Below, piece by piece: positions 1 through 8,007 of a stretch of DNA of 64,000 nucleotides. A model generated the notes under the pieces. That model was not told where the DNA came from. It was given only the letters and a program-made list of their open reading frames with translations, and searched no databases. Source of the stretch: Thermoflavifilum aggregans. GTDB taxonomy: Bacteria > Bacteroidota > Bacteroidia > Chitinophagales > Chitinophagaceae. Each line of letters opens with the position of its first letter. Position 1 is the first letter of the stretch. A program made the translations under genes and the position numbers. The stretch covers positions 1,116,001 through 1,180,000 of the forward strand of contig NZ_PGFG01000001.1 of assembly GCF_002797735.1 (NCBI RefSeq). The letters are read 5' to 3'.

Positions 1-183
1 CGATAGCTGTTTTTTTCGAAGTTGCTGCATCAAAGCTGGGTAACTGACTGAAGTGGCTTTCATCCTTCCATTTTTTGCATGTGAATGACTGATTGCTTTT
101 CAGGCATGCTCATTTTCTGCAGGCAAATATCTCACAAATGCCTATAAAGCAAACAGATCATTGAAAATGAAAGGCCATCAGGC

Positions 184-1053
184 TTACCGATGGTATTGGA
201 GCATCCATTGGTACACATTCAATCCGTTTTCTTGATAATTCGGATCATAGGCTTTTGTCCAGGCATCATGGCCTGAAACGGGGAATATGGTCAATCGAGG
301 TGCCGGTGTACAATGGGCGTTGTTCAGGTAGTTAACGAAGTCAATAGAATAGGAAGAAGTGACGGTGGGATCATTCTGATTATGCAGGGCCCATACGGGC
401 AGGTGTGCTTTGGCCATGGTATCGGCTTTCTGCTGGCTGGGCCAGGCAGCTCCGGCAACAGGTAAAATGGCAGCCAGCTGCAGGGCATAGGCTGTATTGG
501 CTGAGGCGTAGTCCCACGTAATGCCGCCGCCCATGCTTAATCCTGTCAGGTATATCCGGGTAGTATCAATCCGGTAATGGCTTTTCGCAAAACGAATAAT
601 GGCCTGAATATCACCTGGCGAAGGCCATTGTTTGAATTGAGGTGATAAAACAATAAAAGCAAAATGTTGCCCGCCAACTTCAAAATCGGGCGGGAATTTT
701 TTCTGGCTGATCAGCTTAGGAGGGCCATTGCGCAATACAATCGGCAGGTTTTGGGGTGAGCCATCGCCCAGCTCTCCGATGCCATGGCAGAATATCAGCA
801 AGGGATACAAGTAATGGGTGGAATCATAACGGGCTGGCAGAGCCAGATAAAATCCGCCGATATTGCCGTTGATAGATTGATATACAGCCGTTTGCACGGG
901 AGGCTGCGTTTCCGGAATGTACGACTCGGATATAGGTTGGGAATGGGGTTGGACAGAAGCTTTCTGACAGCCCATTATCCAAACCATCCCCCAGGCACAC
1001 AATCCATAACTGAGCAGGCGAACCTGGTAGCGAACATCGGCAATGCTTATCAC
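184..1053 (-). CDS. Putative lipoprotein alpha/beta-hydrolase (esterase)
   Basis: This is a 289-residue serine hydrolase, probably an esterase or feruloyl-esterase/polyhydroxybutyrate-depolymerase-like enzyme acting in the periplasm or at the outer membrane. The N-terminus carries a hydrophobic segment ending in MGCQ near residue 29, which fits a lipoprotein signal with lipidated Cys. The nucleophile elbow GLSMGG lies at about residues 170-175 and is preceded by a typical PLLIFCHGIGE oxyanion-hole region at about 84-94. An Asp in NQNDPT and a His in SGHDAW complete a plausible catalytic triad. The start is a GTG and no clear promoter element is visible, so the exact N-terminus is uncertain. 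Substrate cannot be read from the sequence. Confidence 0.8.
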   Translation of the reverse strand: MISIADVRYQVRLLSYGLCAWGMVWIMGCQKASVQPHSQPISESYIPETQPPVQTAVYQSINGNIGGFYLALPARYDSTHYLYPLLIFCHGIGELGDGSPQNLPIVLRNGPPKLISQKKFPPDFEVGGQHFAFIVLSPQFKQWPSPGDIQAIIRFAKSHYRIDTTRIYLTGLSMGGGITWDYASANTAYALQLAAILPVAGAAWPSQQKADTMAKAHLPVWALHNQNDPTVTSSYSIDFVNYLNNAHCTPAPRLTIFPVSGHDAWTKAYDPNYQENGLNVYQWMLQYHR

Positions 1054-1135
1054 GAGAACAGTTTATTAGAATTTGGAAAAATGATCCTGTCCGTTCTGAC
1101 AAACAAACGCCGAATTTGCTCAAATATGATACCAA

Positions 1136-2458
1136 TCAGACTGTTTGCATCAGATTTTGAAAAGCCAGCAAAGCCTCGCCTGCAATAAACACACTGCCGC
1201 ACACCAACACCATATCTTCAGGTTTTGCCTGTTGCAGGGCTGCCGTGCAGGCTTCACCTACGGTAGCATATACATGTCCGCTGAGGCCATAGGTTTGGGC
1301 AAGCTGGGCAAGGGCGTTGGCTTGCAGCGCGCGGGGCAGCTGCGCCTGGGTAAAGTAGTAACGGGCGTGCAAAGGAAATTGCTTTAATGCAGCAGCCACA
1401 TCTTTATCTTTTACGAATCCGGTGATGATATGCAGCTGTTGGAAATGCTGCATGGCTGTTTGTTGCATTACTTCAGCTATACCTGCTTCATTATGGGCTA
1501 CATCCACAACCACAAGCGGATGTGTTTTTACCACATCCCATCGCCCTCTTAATCCCGTCAGCTGCTTTACCTGCGAAAGAGCTGCAAGTATATGCCCTGA
1601 TGTAATCTGCCGATAATGCCCGGCTGTATGTGCGAGGAACACATCCATGGCGGTAAGTACGGTAGCAATATTTTTTTGTTGGTAAATGCCGGTTAAATCC
1701 GGGTGGCAATACCATTCGCGGTTGTCGGTCAATGATTTCAGAATCCAGGGATGATGAGCAATCCCCGCCTTTACCTGCCAGAGTTCAGTTGCCAGATACA
1801 GAGGGCTGTTGCAGGCACGGGCTTTTTCAGTAAACACAGGGAAAGTTTCCGGATGATATTCGCCAATGACCACCGGAACGGATGGTTTGATAATGCCGGC
1901 TTTTTCGCCTGCTATGGCAGGAAGGGTGTTACCCAGCAAATGCTGATGGTCAAAACTGATATTGGTGATGATGCTTAGCTCGGGCATGAGAATATTGGTG
2001 CTATCCAATCGCCCGCCGAGACCGGTCTCCACGATGGCTATATCAACCTGTTGGCTGGCAAAATATTCGAAAGCCATGGCTACCGTAAGTTCAAAAAACG
2101 AGGGGCCAATGGCTTCCGTAAGCGATTGGGTTTTCCGGACAAACTGCAAAACTTCTTCTTCGGGAATCATCGCTCCGTTGATACGGATACGTTCCCTGAA
2201 ATCAATCAAATGAGGCGAAGTGTATAATCCGGTTTTATAACCGGCCTGCTGAAAAATGGCTGCCAGCATGTGGCTCACGGAACCTTTGCCGTTGGTTCCG
2301 GCGATATGAATGGATGGAAATCGTTTTTCCGGATGCTGCAAAGCTTCACAAAGCTTACGGATATTGGTAAGGTCTTTTTTGTAAGCAGCTTCGCCGATGC
2401 GGGAAAACATGGGCAATTTCTCCATCAGGAAATCCAGGGCCTCGGCATAGGTTTGCAT
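1136..2458 (-). CDS. folC: Bifunctional folylpolyglutamate synthase/dihydrofolate synthase
   Basis: FolC adds glutamate to dihydropteroate and then to folates, in the cytoplasm. The Mur-ligase-like fold is clear: P-loop GTNGKGSV near residue 54, the folate-site region TSPHL, the metal/ATP-binding ETGLGGRLDSTN at about 145, and SFDHQHLLG. The ATG at 2458 is chosen over the in-frame TTG at 2485 because a -7 promoter element overlaps the TTG and puts transcription start near 2476. The resulting 440 residues match the family. It lies upstream of, and in the same direction as, the esterase gene. folK and folA occur elsewhere in this window. Confidence 0.95.
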   Translation of the reverse strand: MQTYAEALDFLMEKLPMFSRIGEAAYKKDLTNIRKLCEALQHPEKRFPSIHIAGTNGKGSVSHMLAAIFQQAGYKTGLYTSPHLIDFRERIRINGAMIPEEEVLQFVRKTQSLTEAIGPSFFELTVAMAFEYFASQQVDIAIVETGLGGRLDSTNILMPELSIITNISFDHQHLLGNTLPAIAGEKAGIIKPSVPVVIGEYHPETFPVFTEKARACNSPLYLATELWQVKAGIAHHPWILKSLTDNREWYCHPDLTGIYQQKNIATVLTAMDVFLAHTAGHYRQITSGHILAALSQVKQLTGLRGRWDVVKTHPLVVVDVAHNEAGIAEVMQQTAMQHFQQLHIITGFVKDKDVAAALKQFPLHARYYFTQAQLPRALQANALAQLAQTYGLSGHVYATVGEACTAALQQAKPEDMVLVCGSVFIAGEALLAFQNLMQTV

Positions 2459-2482
2459 CGCGGGAAGGTTTGGTGTCTGATG

Positions 2483-2490
2483 CAAAGTTA
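2483..2490 (-). promoter_or_regulatory. Bacteroidota -7 element of folC
   Basis: TAACTTTG on the minus strand fits TAnnTTTG and lies 24 nt before the folC ATG at 2458. No good -33 TTTG is seen at the expected distance. Confidence 0.55.
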
Positions 2491-2509
2491 GGAAGGGTGG
2501 GGCGTTTGG

Positions 2510-3379
2510 TTATTGCTGAAGTTTGAATACAAATGTGATTTCACCGAATTGTGTAACCGGGGCATTCGGGTCGGGATTGAAACGGATTTGCCTGATTTTA
2601 CGTTCAGCCAGCAGCGCAAGTGTCGTATTATCGGCACTTAGAATGCGATAGCTGGTAATGTTGCCTTGCTGGTCCACGGCTATTTGCATACGTACTTTTC
2701 CGGGCTCGTTGAATTGGGCTTCGCGGGATGGATATTGGGTAATGCTGCGCCCGCGCAAGTTATAGCTGATGCCGCTTCCTCCCAGTCCGGATACCAGTCC
2801 GCTATGGTTGCTGGCATTGGGATTGCCATTGATAGCGCCCTGATCGCCGGGATTACCGGTGAGTCCTTCGTTGGTAGCTGAGTTGGCCACATCAGACTGG
2901 TTACCGCCCGATGTGTTGTGCGTAGTACCTCCGCTGTAAACAGCTTTGGGGCGAGGTGGAGCTTGTTGGGCAACTACGGGCATTTGCTGCGGTTTGGCTT
3001 GGTGACGGGTGGATTTCTCATTCAGATCAGGATGAAAAGTTGATTGCTTGGTAGTTTGGGTGTGGGGAATGGCTGGTGCTGACTCCTCATCACTGGTGAG
3101 CAGGTCGCGGGGCTCTGCACCCGAAGCGTGTGCCGCTGGTGCAGAAGGCGCCTGGGCTGCTGGTGAGGCGTTAGCCTGCGGAGGATTGGGATGCAAAGGT
3201 TGCTCTTCGCCCATGCCTTCCTGGCTGTTTCCCAGATTCACTTCCATCCCCAAATCCTGATTGGGAAGCGGTGCAGGAACAGAAAAACCTATCAGCACGC
3301 AGCAAACCAATACGGCTGCATGAATAAGCAATGTGCCAATGAATGCTTTGAGATTTTTATGTTGTTCAAAACGATCCAC
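2510..3379 (-). CDS. TonB-like energy transducer family protein
   Basis: This 289-residue protein has one N-terminal membrane segment (about residues 13-35). A long low-complexity periplasmic linker rich in Pro, Ala, Gln and Asn follows (about 40-205), and then a small C-terminal domain with YPSREAQFNEPGKVRMQI and a final FVFKLQQ strand. This is the layout of TonB or of TonB-like proteins that couple proton motive force to outer-membrane transport, although the canonical YP-x-G signature is only partly kept. Start choice is open: TTG at 3385 or GTG at 3379, both just downstream of a good promoter. It could equally be an AgmX/PglI-type or gliding-associated TonB homologue. No ExbB/ExbD genes are adjacent within the window. 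Confidence 0.75.
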   Translation of the reverse strand: MDRFEQHKNLKAFIGTLLIHAAVLVCCVLIGFSVPAPLPNQDLGMEVNLGNSQEGMGEEQPLHPNPPQANASPAAQAPSAPAAHASGAEPRDLLTSDEESAPAIPHTQTTKQSTFHPDLNEKSTRHQAKPQQMPVVAQQAPPRPKAVYSGGTTHNTSGGNQSDVANSATNEGLTGNPGDQGAINGNPNASNHSGLVSGLGGSGISYNLRGRSITQYPSREAQFNEPGKVRMQIAVDQQGNITSYRILSADNTTLALLAERKIRQIRFNPDPNAPVTQFGEITFVFKLQQ

Positions 3380-3398
3380 ACTCAACTTTTGATCTTTT

Positions 3399-3431
3399 CA
3401 AATTTATGTATTTCAGCTGATTTACTGCAAA
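3399..3431 (-). promoter_or_regulatory. Promoter of the TonB-like gene
   Basis: The -7 element TAAATTTG (3399-3406, minus strand) is preceded by TTTG (3428-3431) with a 21-nt spacer. This matches the Bacteroidota -33/-7 layout closely and lies just upstream of the GTG/TTG start. Confidence 0.6.
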
Positions 3432-3518
3432 AACCCGGATTTTTTAAGAATATCAGTTTTGGTAAAAAATGCATTTGAAAATTGATACAAACAATAACAC
3501 TGAGCCGCAGTTGCATGT

Positions 3519-4817
3519 TCATGCATGAGCAAAATCTGTTTCAAAATTTCCTTTGATGCGTTCCATTGGTGGATTGTAATATCCAAATTTCACATGCGGA
3601 AATTGGTTATGCACTTCCTGCAGCAGCTTTTTCATGCCCATAGCCGAGGTGGTGTCCTTGACACCAATTTCTTTCAGATACCAGTCCGGATCTATATTAA
3701 AATTGCGCCATTGAATCATATCCAATCCTGTTGTTTCAATGAGCTTGCACAGCGCTTCAAATTCTTCGGGCTGATCGGTCATGCCAGGGAAAACGAAATA
3801 GTTGATGGAAGCCCAGCCACCGGCTTCTTTCACGGTAATCAGGCTTTTGACCACATCCTCAAATGAATAATGCCGGGGCCGGTAATAAGCATGATAAATA
3901 TCTTTCCGGGCTGAGTTCATGCTCACACGAATACTGTCTAGGCCAGCCTCGCAGAGGGCTTTCACGGCTTCAGGCTTGCTGCCGTTGGTATTCAGGTTGA
4001 TGCAGCCCCGATCGGTTTGGCTTCGGATAAGCCGGATGGCGTCGCGGATGGTGCGCCACATCAGTAAAGGCTCGCCCTCACAGCCCTGCCCGAAGCTGAC
4101 AATGGGATAGGGCGCTTCTTTCAGGTGTGCAACGGTGTACTCTGCTATTTCTTCGGGTGTGGGTTTAAAGGTCAGGCGGTCTTGCGTGGAAGGAATGGAT
4201 ACTTCTTCGGGTTGAAATGAAATACAACCGATGCAATTGGCATTGCAGGCTGGCGACACGGGTATGGGGCACTCCCAGCGTCCGAGAAAATAATTGCGGG
4301 CGGCCGGACAGAAATAGGTGAGTGCACAATTTTCGGCCAGATGCTTCACCAGCCGGTTATGGGGGTACATCTTCAATTTCTCGCGTACGCCGGCTTTTAC
4401 CTTGCGATGATCAAAACCACGGCATTCCTGGCGAATATCCTGTTCGACACGCACGGCGGGTACATAAAATTTGTTTTTCCACCAGCCAACAGCTGTATAG
4501 CAAAACAGCGGTAGAAGAGGCGCCTGGGGCTCGGTTTCGTATGCAGCCAGGTAAAATCCTGTATGGGCAGGAGGCAGAAAAGCAGCTACAGCCCATCCTT
4601 TCATGCATAAGCGCATTTCACCGGTATGCACATCTATTCCTATAGCCCGCCTGCCAGGGAGATGATACAAACTTCCTCCGTCAGGCAGTTCAATCCATTC
4701 ATCATGCGGCACAGGTAAAGCCTCCCAGCCACTGCGTCCTACCGCATAAAGACTGGTATCTTCAAAAACATTCCCTTGTTCATCAGCATATAGCAAGTAA
4801 GGACTGTGGTGTAACAT
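3519..4817 (-). CDS. Radical SAM protein of unknown function
   Basis: This 432-residue protein carries the radical SAM cluster motif CNANCIGC (C-x3-C-x2-C) at about residue 190, far from the N-terminus. The barrel features follow: GQGCEGEPLL (glycine-rich SAM-binding region), NLNTNG and SIRVSMNS. About 180 residues precede the barrel and contain extra cysteines, notably ENC, YFCP and WECP within 30 residues before the cluster motif, which could bind another metal site. The family resembles uncharacterised radical SAM proteins, and no precursor peptide or partner enzyme is adjacent. The ATG start is unambiguous. Substrate is unknown. Confidence 0.85.
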   Translation of the reverse strand: MLHHSPYLLYADEQGNVFEDTSLYAVGRSGWEALPVPHDEWIELPDGGSLYHLPGRRAIGIDVHTGEMRLCMKGWAVAAFLPPAHTGFYLAAYETEPQAPLLPLFCYTAVGWWKNKFYVPAVRVEQDIRQECRGFDHRKVKAGVREKLKMYPHNRLVKHLAENCALTYFCPAARNYFLGRWECPIPVSPACNANCIGCISFQPEEVSIPSTQDRLTFKPTPEEIAEYTVAHLKEAPYPIVSFGQGCEGEPLLMWRTIRDAIRLIRSQTDRGCINLNTNGSKPEAVKALCEAGLDSIRVSMNSARKDIYHAYYRPRHYSFEDVVKSLITVKEAGGWASINYFVFPGMTDQPEEFEALCKLIETTGLDMIQWRNFNIDPDWYLKEIGVKDTTSAMGMKKLLQEVHNQFPHVKFGYYNPPMERIKGNFETDFAHA

Positions 4818-4888
4818 GGCTGTCTTTTCCTCCCGGAAAACCGTTCACGCAAAGTTCGGAAAGCATCGTCATTTTTAATGATTTGGCT

Positions 4889-5530
4889 TTATGATTTTGA
4901 AAATGAAGCCAAATTATCTGGAGTTTTGGGAAAATGTGCACGCAACACCTGCATCAGTTCTGCTATGGCCGCATCCTGGCCATGCCCTATTTCCCATTGC
5001 CACCACCTGTCATCGGTCAGCTGCAGGGTTAGGACATCATCTTTTACAACGACGGATGCAATTTTTTCCCATGGAATTCTGAGCCATCTCCATTGATCGG
5101 GAATTTGGATTATTTCATCGGTAAATATCAGTTCATCCTGATGAAGAGCCTTCCATTCCAGCCAGCCGTTTGCCATTGCAATAATGGCTGAAAACAAATG
5201 AATCCAGCCTATCAACGGATAAGGTGTGTAAAATTTCCATACAAAAAATAAAACGATCAATGCAAGCGCTGATAAAATACCCGTGAATTTATACCTGGCA
5301 AAAGGAAATAATTGTTTGTTTCTCCCTTGTTTGTAAATACGACTGGCTGTGTGAAAATGCAGAATCATCAAGGGTAAGGCAAGTGCAATCCAACCCGAAA
5401 GATGCAGAGGTTTGAATAACAAAAATGCTAGCACATCAAAGAAAAAATAACATCCCCAGATCAAATGATGCATGAGGATGCGGTTGATCAGCCGTGGCAG
5501 CCAGGGTGGATGGATACGCAGCCGCAACAT
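4889..5530 (-). CDS. Uncharacterised membrane protein
   Basis: I do not recognise the family. The 213-residue product has about four predicted hydrophobic segments in its first 130 residues (around 23-42, 44-58, 83-103 and 106-124). A soluble C-terminal part follows, with alternating strands (LIFTDEIIQIPDQ, IASVVVKDD, VLTLQLTDD) that looks PH-like, as in small bPH-domain membrane proteins. It sits directly downstream of the agmatinase-family gene (5 nt between them), so the two may share a transcript. No catalytic motif is visible. Confidence 0.6.
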   Translation of the reverse strand: MLRLRIHPPWLPRLINRILMHHLIWGCYFFFDVLAFLLFKPLHLSGWIALALPLMILHFHTASRIYKQGRNKQLFPFARYKFTGILSALALIVLFFVWKFYTPYPLIGWIHLFSAIIAMANGWLEWKALHQDELIFTDEIIQIPDQWRWLRIPWEKIASVVVKDDVLTLQLTDDRWWQWEIGHGQDAAIAELMQVLRAHFPKTPDNLASFSKS

Positions 5531-5535
5531 GGTGC

Positions 5536-6582
5536 TTATGTCGACGGATAAAGATTGGATAGAAGTAAATTACATAAACGGAACAAGATATGGGCGCCGG
5601 CACGGGCATCCCATTCTTCCTGTCCGTAGCCGATTTCAGTCAGGTCGAAACCAATCAGCTTACGACCCGATTGGATCAGTTTTTTCAGGAGGAAAAATAC
5701 CTGTTCGGCCTGAAGTCCGCCTGGCACCGGTCGTGCCGTGTGCGGACAGACACTGGGATCGAGCCCGTCAATATCGAAGCTGAGATACACTTTTTCGGGC
5801 AAAGGCGCAATGATCTGTTCGCAAATGCTTTCCCAGGTTTGACCCCGGTATTGCATTTCCATCAGCTGTTTGTTAAAGAAAGTGGAGATACGATGCGGTT
5901 GTTCACACAGAAACAGCCATTCTTCTTCGATAAAATCGCGTGCCCCCACCTGCACCAGGTGTATCACTTCCGGGACATGGTCAAGTACTTTCCGCATCAC
6001 GCTTCCGTGCGAATGCGTAAAGCCTACGTAAGTTTCCCGCAGGTCACAATGGGCATCTATCTGCAAAATACCGAATGGTCCTTGTTGTTCACTCAAAGCC
6101 TTGATGTATCCCCAGGATGTGCTGTGGTCACCGCCCAGCAATACCACGTTTTTGCCTTTTTGCAGAAGGGTTTGGGTTTGGTCGTAAACCCAGGCATTCA
6201 TTTCTTCACAACCTTTGTTCACATCCTGCAGAGTTTTCTGCATAAAGCTGTTTTCTGCCAGGTTGCCGCCATCCATGAGAAAGTTCAGATAGAGCTCAGC
6301 CTCCTTGCGGAGGTAATCGCTGCGCATCAACAGATGTTTATCTATGGCCTGCATGGCAATGCCGCGTTTCCAGCCTTCATATTCATCAATCAGGTTTACG
6401 TGCACGCGTTTGCTGGCTTTCAGGATGTGTTCAGGGCTGCGCGCTGTACCCGGATGATGTGGCAGCGTTACTTCCCAGGGTACGGGTAAAATAATCAGCT
6501 GGGCTGAGTTTTCGTCGAAAGGTAGTCCAAAAATATTGTCCTTGCTAAATGAAGCCTGGGGTGGAGCAGTTGCATCTGTCAT
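5536..6582 (-). CDS. Agmatinase/arginase-family ureohydrolase
   Basis: A binuclear-manganese ureohydrolase of about 348 residues. All metal-binding motifs are present: GGDHS, the DAHCD block (QIDAHCDLRE) and SFDIDGLDP. The family hydrolyses agmatine, arginine or formiminoglutamate. Agmatinase is favoured because an arginine decarboxylase, which makes agmatine, is encoded at 49486-50883, but that is inference from gene content. The ATG at 6582 is preferred to the in-frame TTG at 6603. The gene is divergent from the ROK regulator across a very AT-rich spacer, and a membrane-protein gene follows 5 nt after its stop. Confidence 0.88.
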   Translation of the reverse strand: MTDATAPPQASFSKDNIFGLPFDENSAQLIILPVPWEVTLPHHPGTARSPEHILKASKRVHVNLIDEYEGWKRGIAMQAIDKHLLMRSDYLRKEAELYLNFLMDGGNLAENSFMQKTLQDVNKGCEEMNAWVYDQTQTLLQKGKNVVLLGGDHSTSWGYIKALSEQQGPFGILQIDAHCDLRETYVGFTHSHGSVMRKVLDHVPEVIHLVQVGARDFIEEEWLFLCEQPHRISTFFNKQLMEMQYRGQTWESICEQIIAPLPEKVYLSFDIDGLDPSVCPHTARPVPGGLQAEQVFFLLKKLIQSGRKLIGFDLTEIGYGQEEWDARAGAHILFRLCNLLLSNLYPST

Positions 6583-6686
6583 AAGCCAAGATGGTGGTTT
6601 CAACAGGTAAAATTAGGGAGCCTGATGGAATTGGCAGGATTTATAGGCTTTTTGACATAAATAAATTTTTAAGTTTTTTTTATTTT

Positions 6687-6754
6687 TAAAATATTTTATT
6701 AAGCTTACGCCAATAAATCTTAAGTGAGAATTAAATTTTATAAATATTAATAAA
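6687..6754. promoter_or_regulatory. AT-rich spacer with two palindromes, candidate ROK operator
   Basis: Between the divergent agmatinase and ROK genes lie a perfect 12-bp palindrome TAAAATATTTTA (6687-6698) and an imperfect 18-bp palindrome (6737-6754; TTTATAAATATTAATAAA) that is self-complementary at 16 of 18 positions and abuts the GTG start at 6755. The spacer is far richer in A+T than the neighbouring genes. Autoregulation by the ROK protein is inferred. AT-rich sequence makes palindromes likely by chance. Confidence 0.35.
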
Positions 6755-7957
6755 GTGGAGACAGCTTTTCCAAAAGAAACGCATCGAGTGCGTAGCGGAA
6801 TAGAAAAGCAAGTGATCCAATATTTATATACGGATCGGGAGCTATCGTGTGCGGCATTAAGTGAACGTATTGAGAAAAGTGTACCCATGGTCATGCATGC
6901 ATTGAATCAGCTGATGAAGCGAGGCTGGGTTCGCAGTGCAGGATATGCACCGTCAACTGGCGGACGAAAGCCTTTACTGTACAGCCTGGTTCCGGAAGCC
7001 CAATACATTGTGGCTGTGGCTATGGATCAATTGTTTACAAGGATTCAAGTGTTGGATTGGCTGCATCAGCCCATCACTCAGCTCGAAACCATTGCTTTAC
7101 CCCTCCACGACAATGAACAGGCTACCGATACCTTGATCATGGCTATTCAAAAGCATTTGCAGTCTTCGGCCGTTGATGAAAGCAAAATCCTGGGTATTGG
7201 CATTGGCATGCCCGGATTTGTGCATATTCAGCAAGGAGTGAATTATACTTTTCTGCCAGCCCCGCATGGACAAAGCCTGAGGGAATATCTGGAAAAAGAA
7301 TTGCATCTGCCGGTGATGATAGATAATGATTCCAGCCTGATTGCCCTTGCCGAATTACGATTTGGCATGGCTAAAAATCGCAAACATGTAATGGTGATTA
7401 ATGTTGGTTGGGGAACGGGGCTTGGCATGATCGTGAATGGGACCTTGTTTCGCGGACATACGGGATATGCAGGTGAATTCAGCCATATACCCATATCGGA
7501 AAATAAAATATTGTGCGAATGTGGCAAACGGGGTTGCCTCGAAACGGAGACTTCTTTGCTGTTGCTGGCTGAAAAGGCCAAGGAAGAAATCAGCCAGGGG
7601 AAAGTTTCTCAGCTTTCCACCTTGTTCAGAGCCAATATGCACGCCGTTGATGCCGTACTGGAAGCTGCAAACAACGGAGATGAATATGCGATAGAATTAC
7701 TGTCGGATGTTGGCTATAAGTTGGGCAAGGGTATAGCTATTCTTATTCACATTATGAATCCGGAATTGGTAGTTCTCAGCGGGCGGGGAGCCAAGGCAGG
7801 TAAAATTTTGTTGGCACCCATTCAGCATGCATTGAATAAATATTGCATTCCCCGATTGCTGGAAAATACGGAGATCGCCGTTTCAAAACTGGGGTTTGAA
7901 GCCTCTTTGATTGGGGCGGCCAACCTGGTAGTAGAAAATCTCTTTGAATGGATCTGA
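6755..7957 (+). CDS. ROK-family transcriptional regulator/sugar kinase-like protein
   Basis: This 400-residue protein has a winged helix-turn-helix at about residues 15-65 (LSCAALSERIEKSVPMVMHA), followed by a ROK ATPase-fold domain. Characteristic elements are GIGIGMPG, the DNDSS region, GWGTGLGM and the zinc-binding ROK signature CECGKRGCLE at about 250. This is the NagC/XylR-type architecture, so it most likely represses the SusC/SusD genes that begin within about 50 nt and releases them on binding a sugar. It starts with GTG immediately after an 18-bp imperfect palindrome. No canonical -7 box is seen upstream. The ligand is not predictable from the sequence. Confidence 0.9.
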   Translation: METAFPKETHRVRSGIEKQVIQYLYTDRELSCAALSERIEKSVPMVMHALNQLMKRGWVRSAGYAPSTGGRKPLLYSLVPEAQYIVAVAMDQLFTRIQVLDWLHQPITQLETIALPLHDNEQATDTLIMAIQKHLQSSAVDESKILGIGIGMPGFVHIQQGVNYTFLPAPHGQSLREYLEKELHLPVMIDNDSSLIALAELRFGMAKNRKHVMVINVGWGTGLGMIVNGTLFRGHTGYAGEFSHIPISENKILCECGKRGCLETETSLLLLAEKAKEEISQGKVSQLSTLFRANMHAVDAVLEAANNGDEYAIELLSDVGYKLGKGIAILIHIMNPELVVLSGRGAKAGKILLAPIQHALNKYCIPRLLENTEIAVSKLGFEASLIGAANLVVENLFEWI

Positions 7958-8007
7958 TCTGAAACCTTATGCAAAAGTTTATATCCATTTTTCACCATTT
8001 TAAAAGG

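Noticed and set aside
1-183. A regulatory or RNA feature at the left edge
   Set aside because: Inspected on both strands: no -7 element, hairpin or small ORF that I can support.
5590-6489. 299-aa plus-strand ORF opposite the agmatinase-family gene
   Set aside because: The opposite strand encodes a protein with complete metal motifs, and the ORF shows no family features.
6661-6754. AT-rich spacer as a replication origin or mobile-element scar
   Set aside because: No DnaA boxes, direct repeats or transposase remnants are recognisable. Palindromes in such AT-rich DNA are expected.
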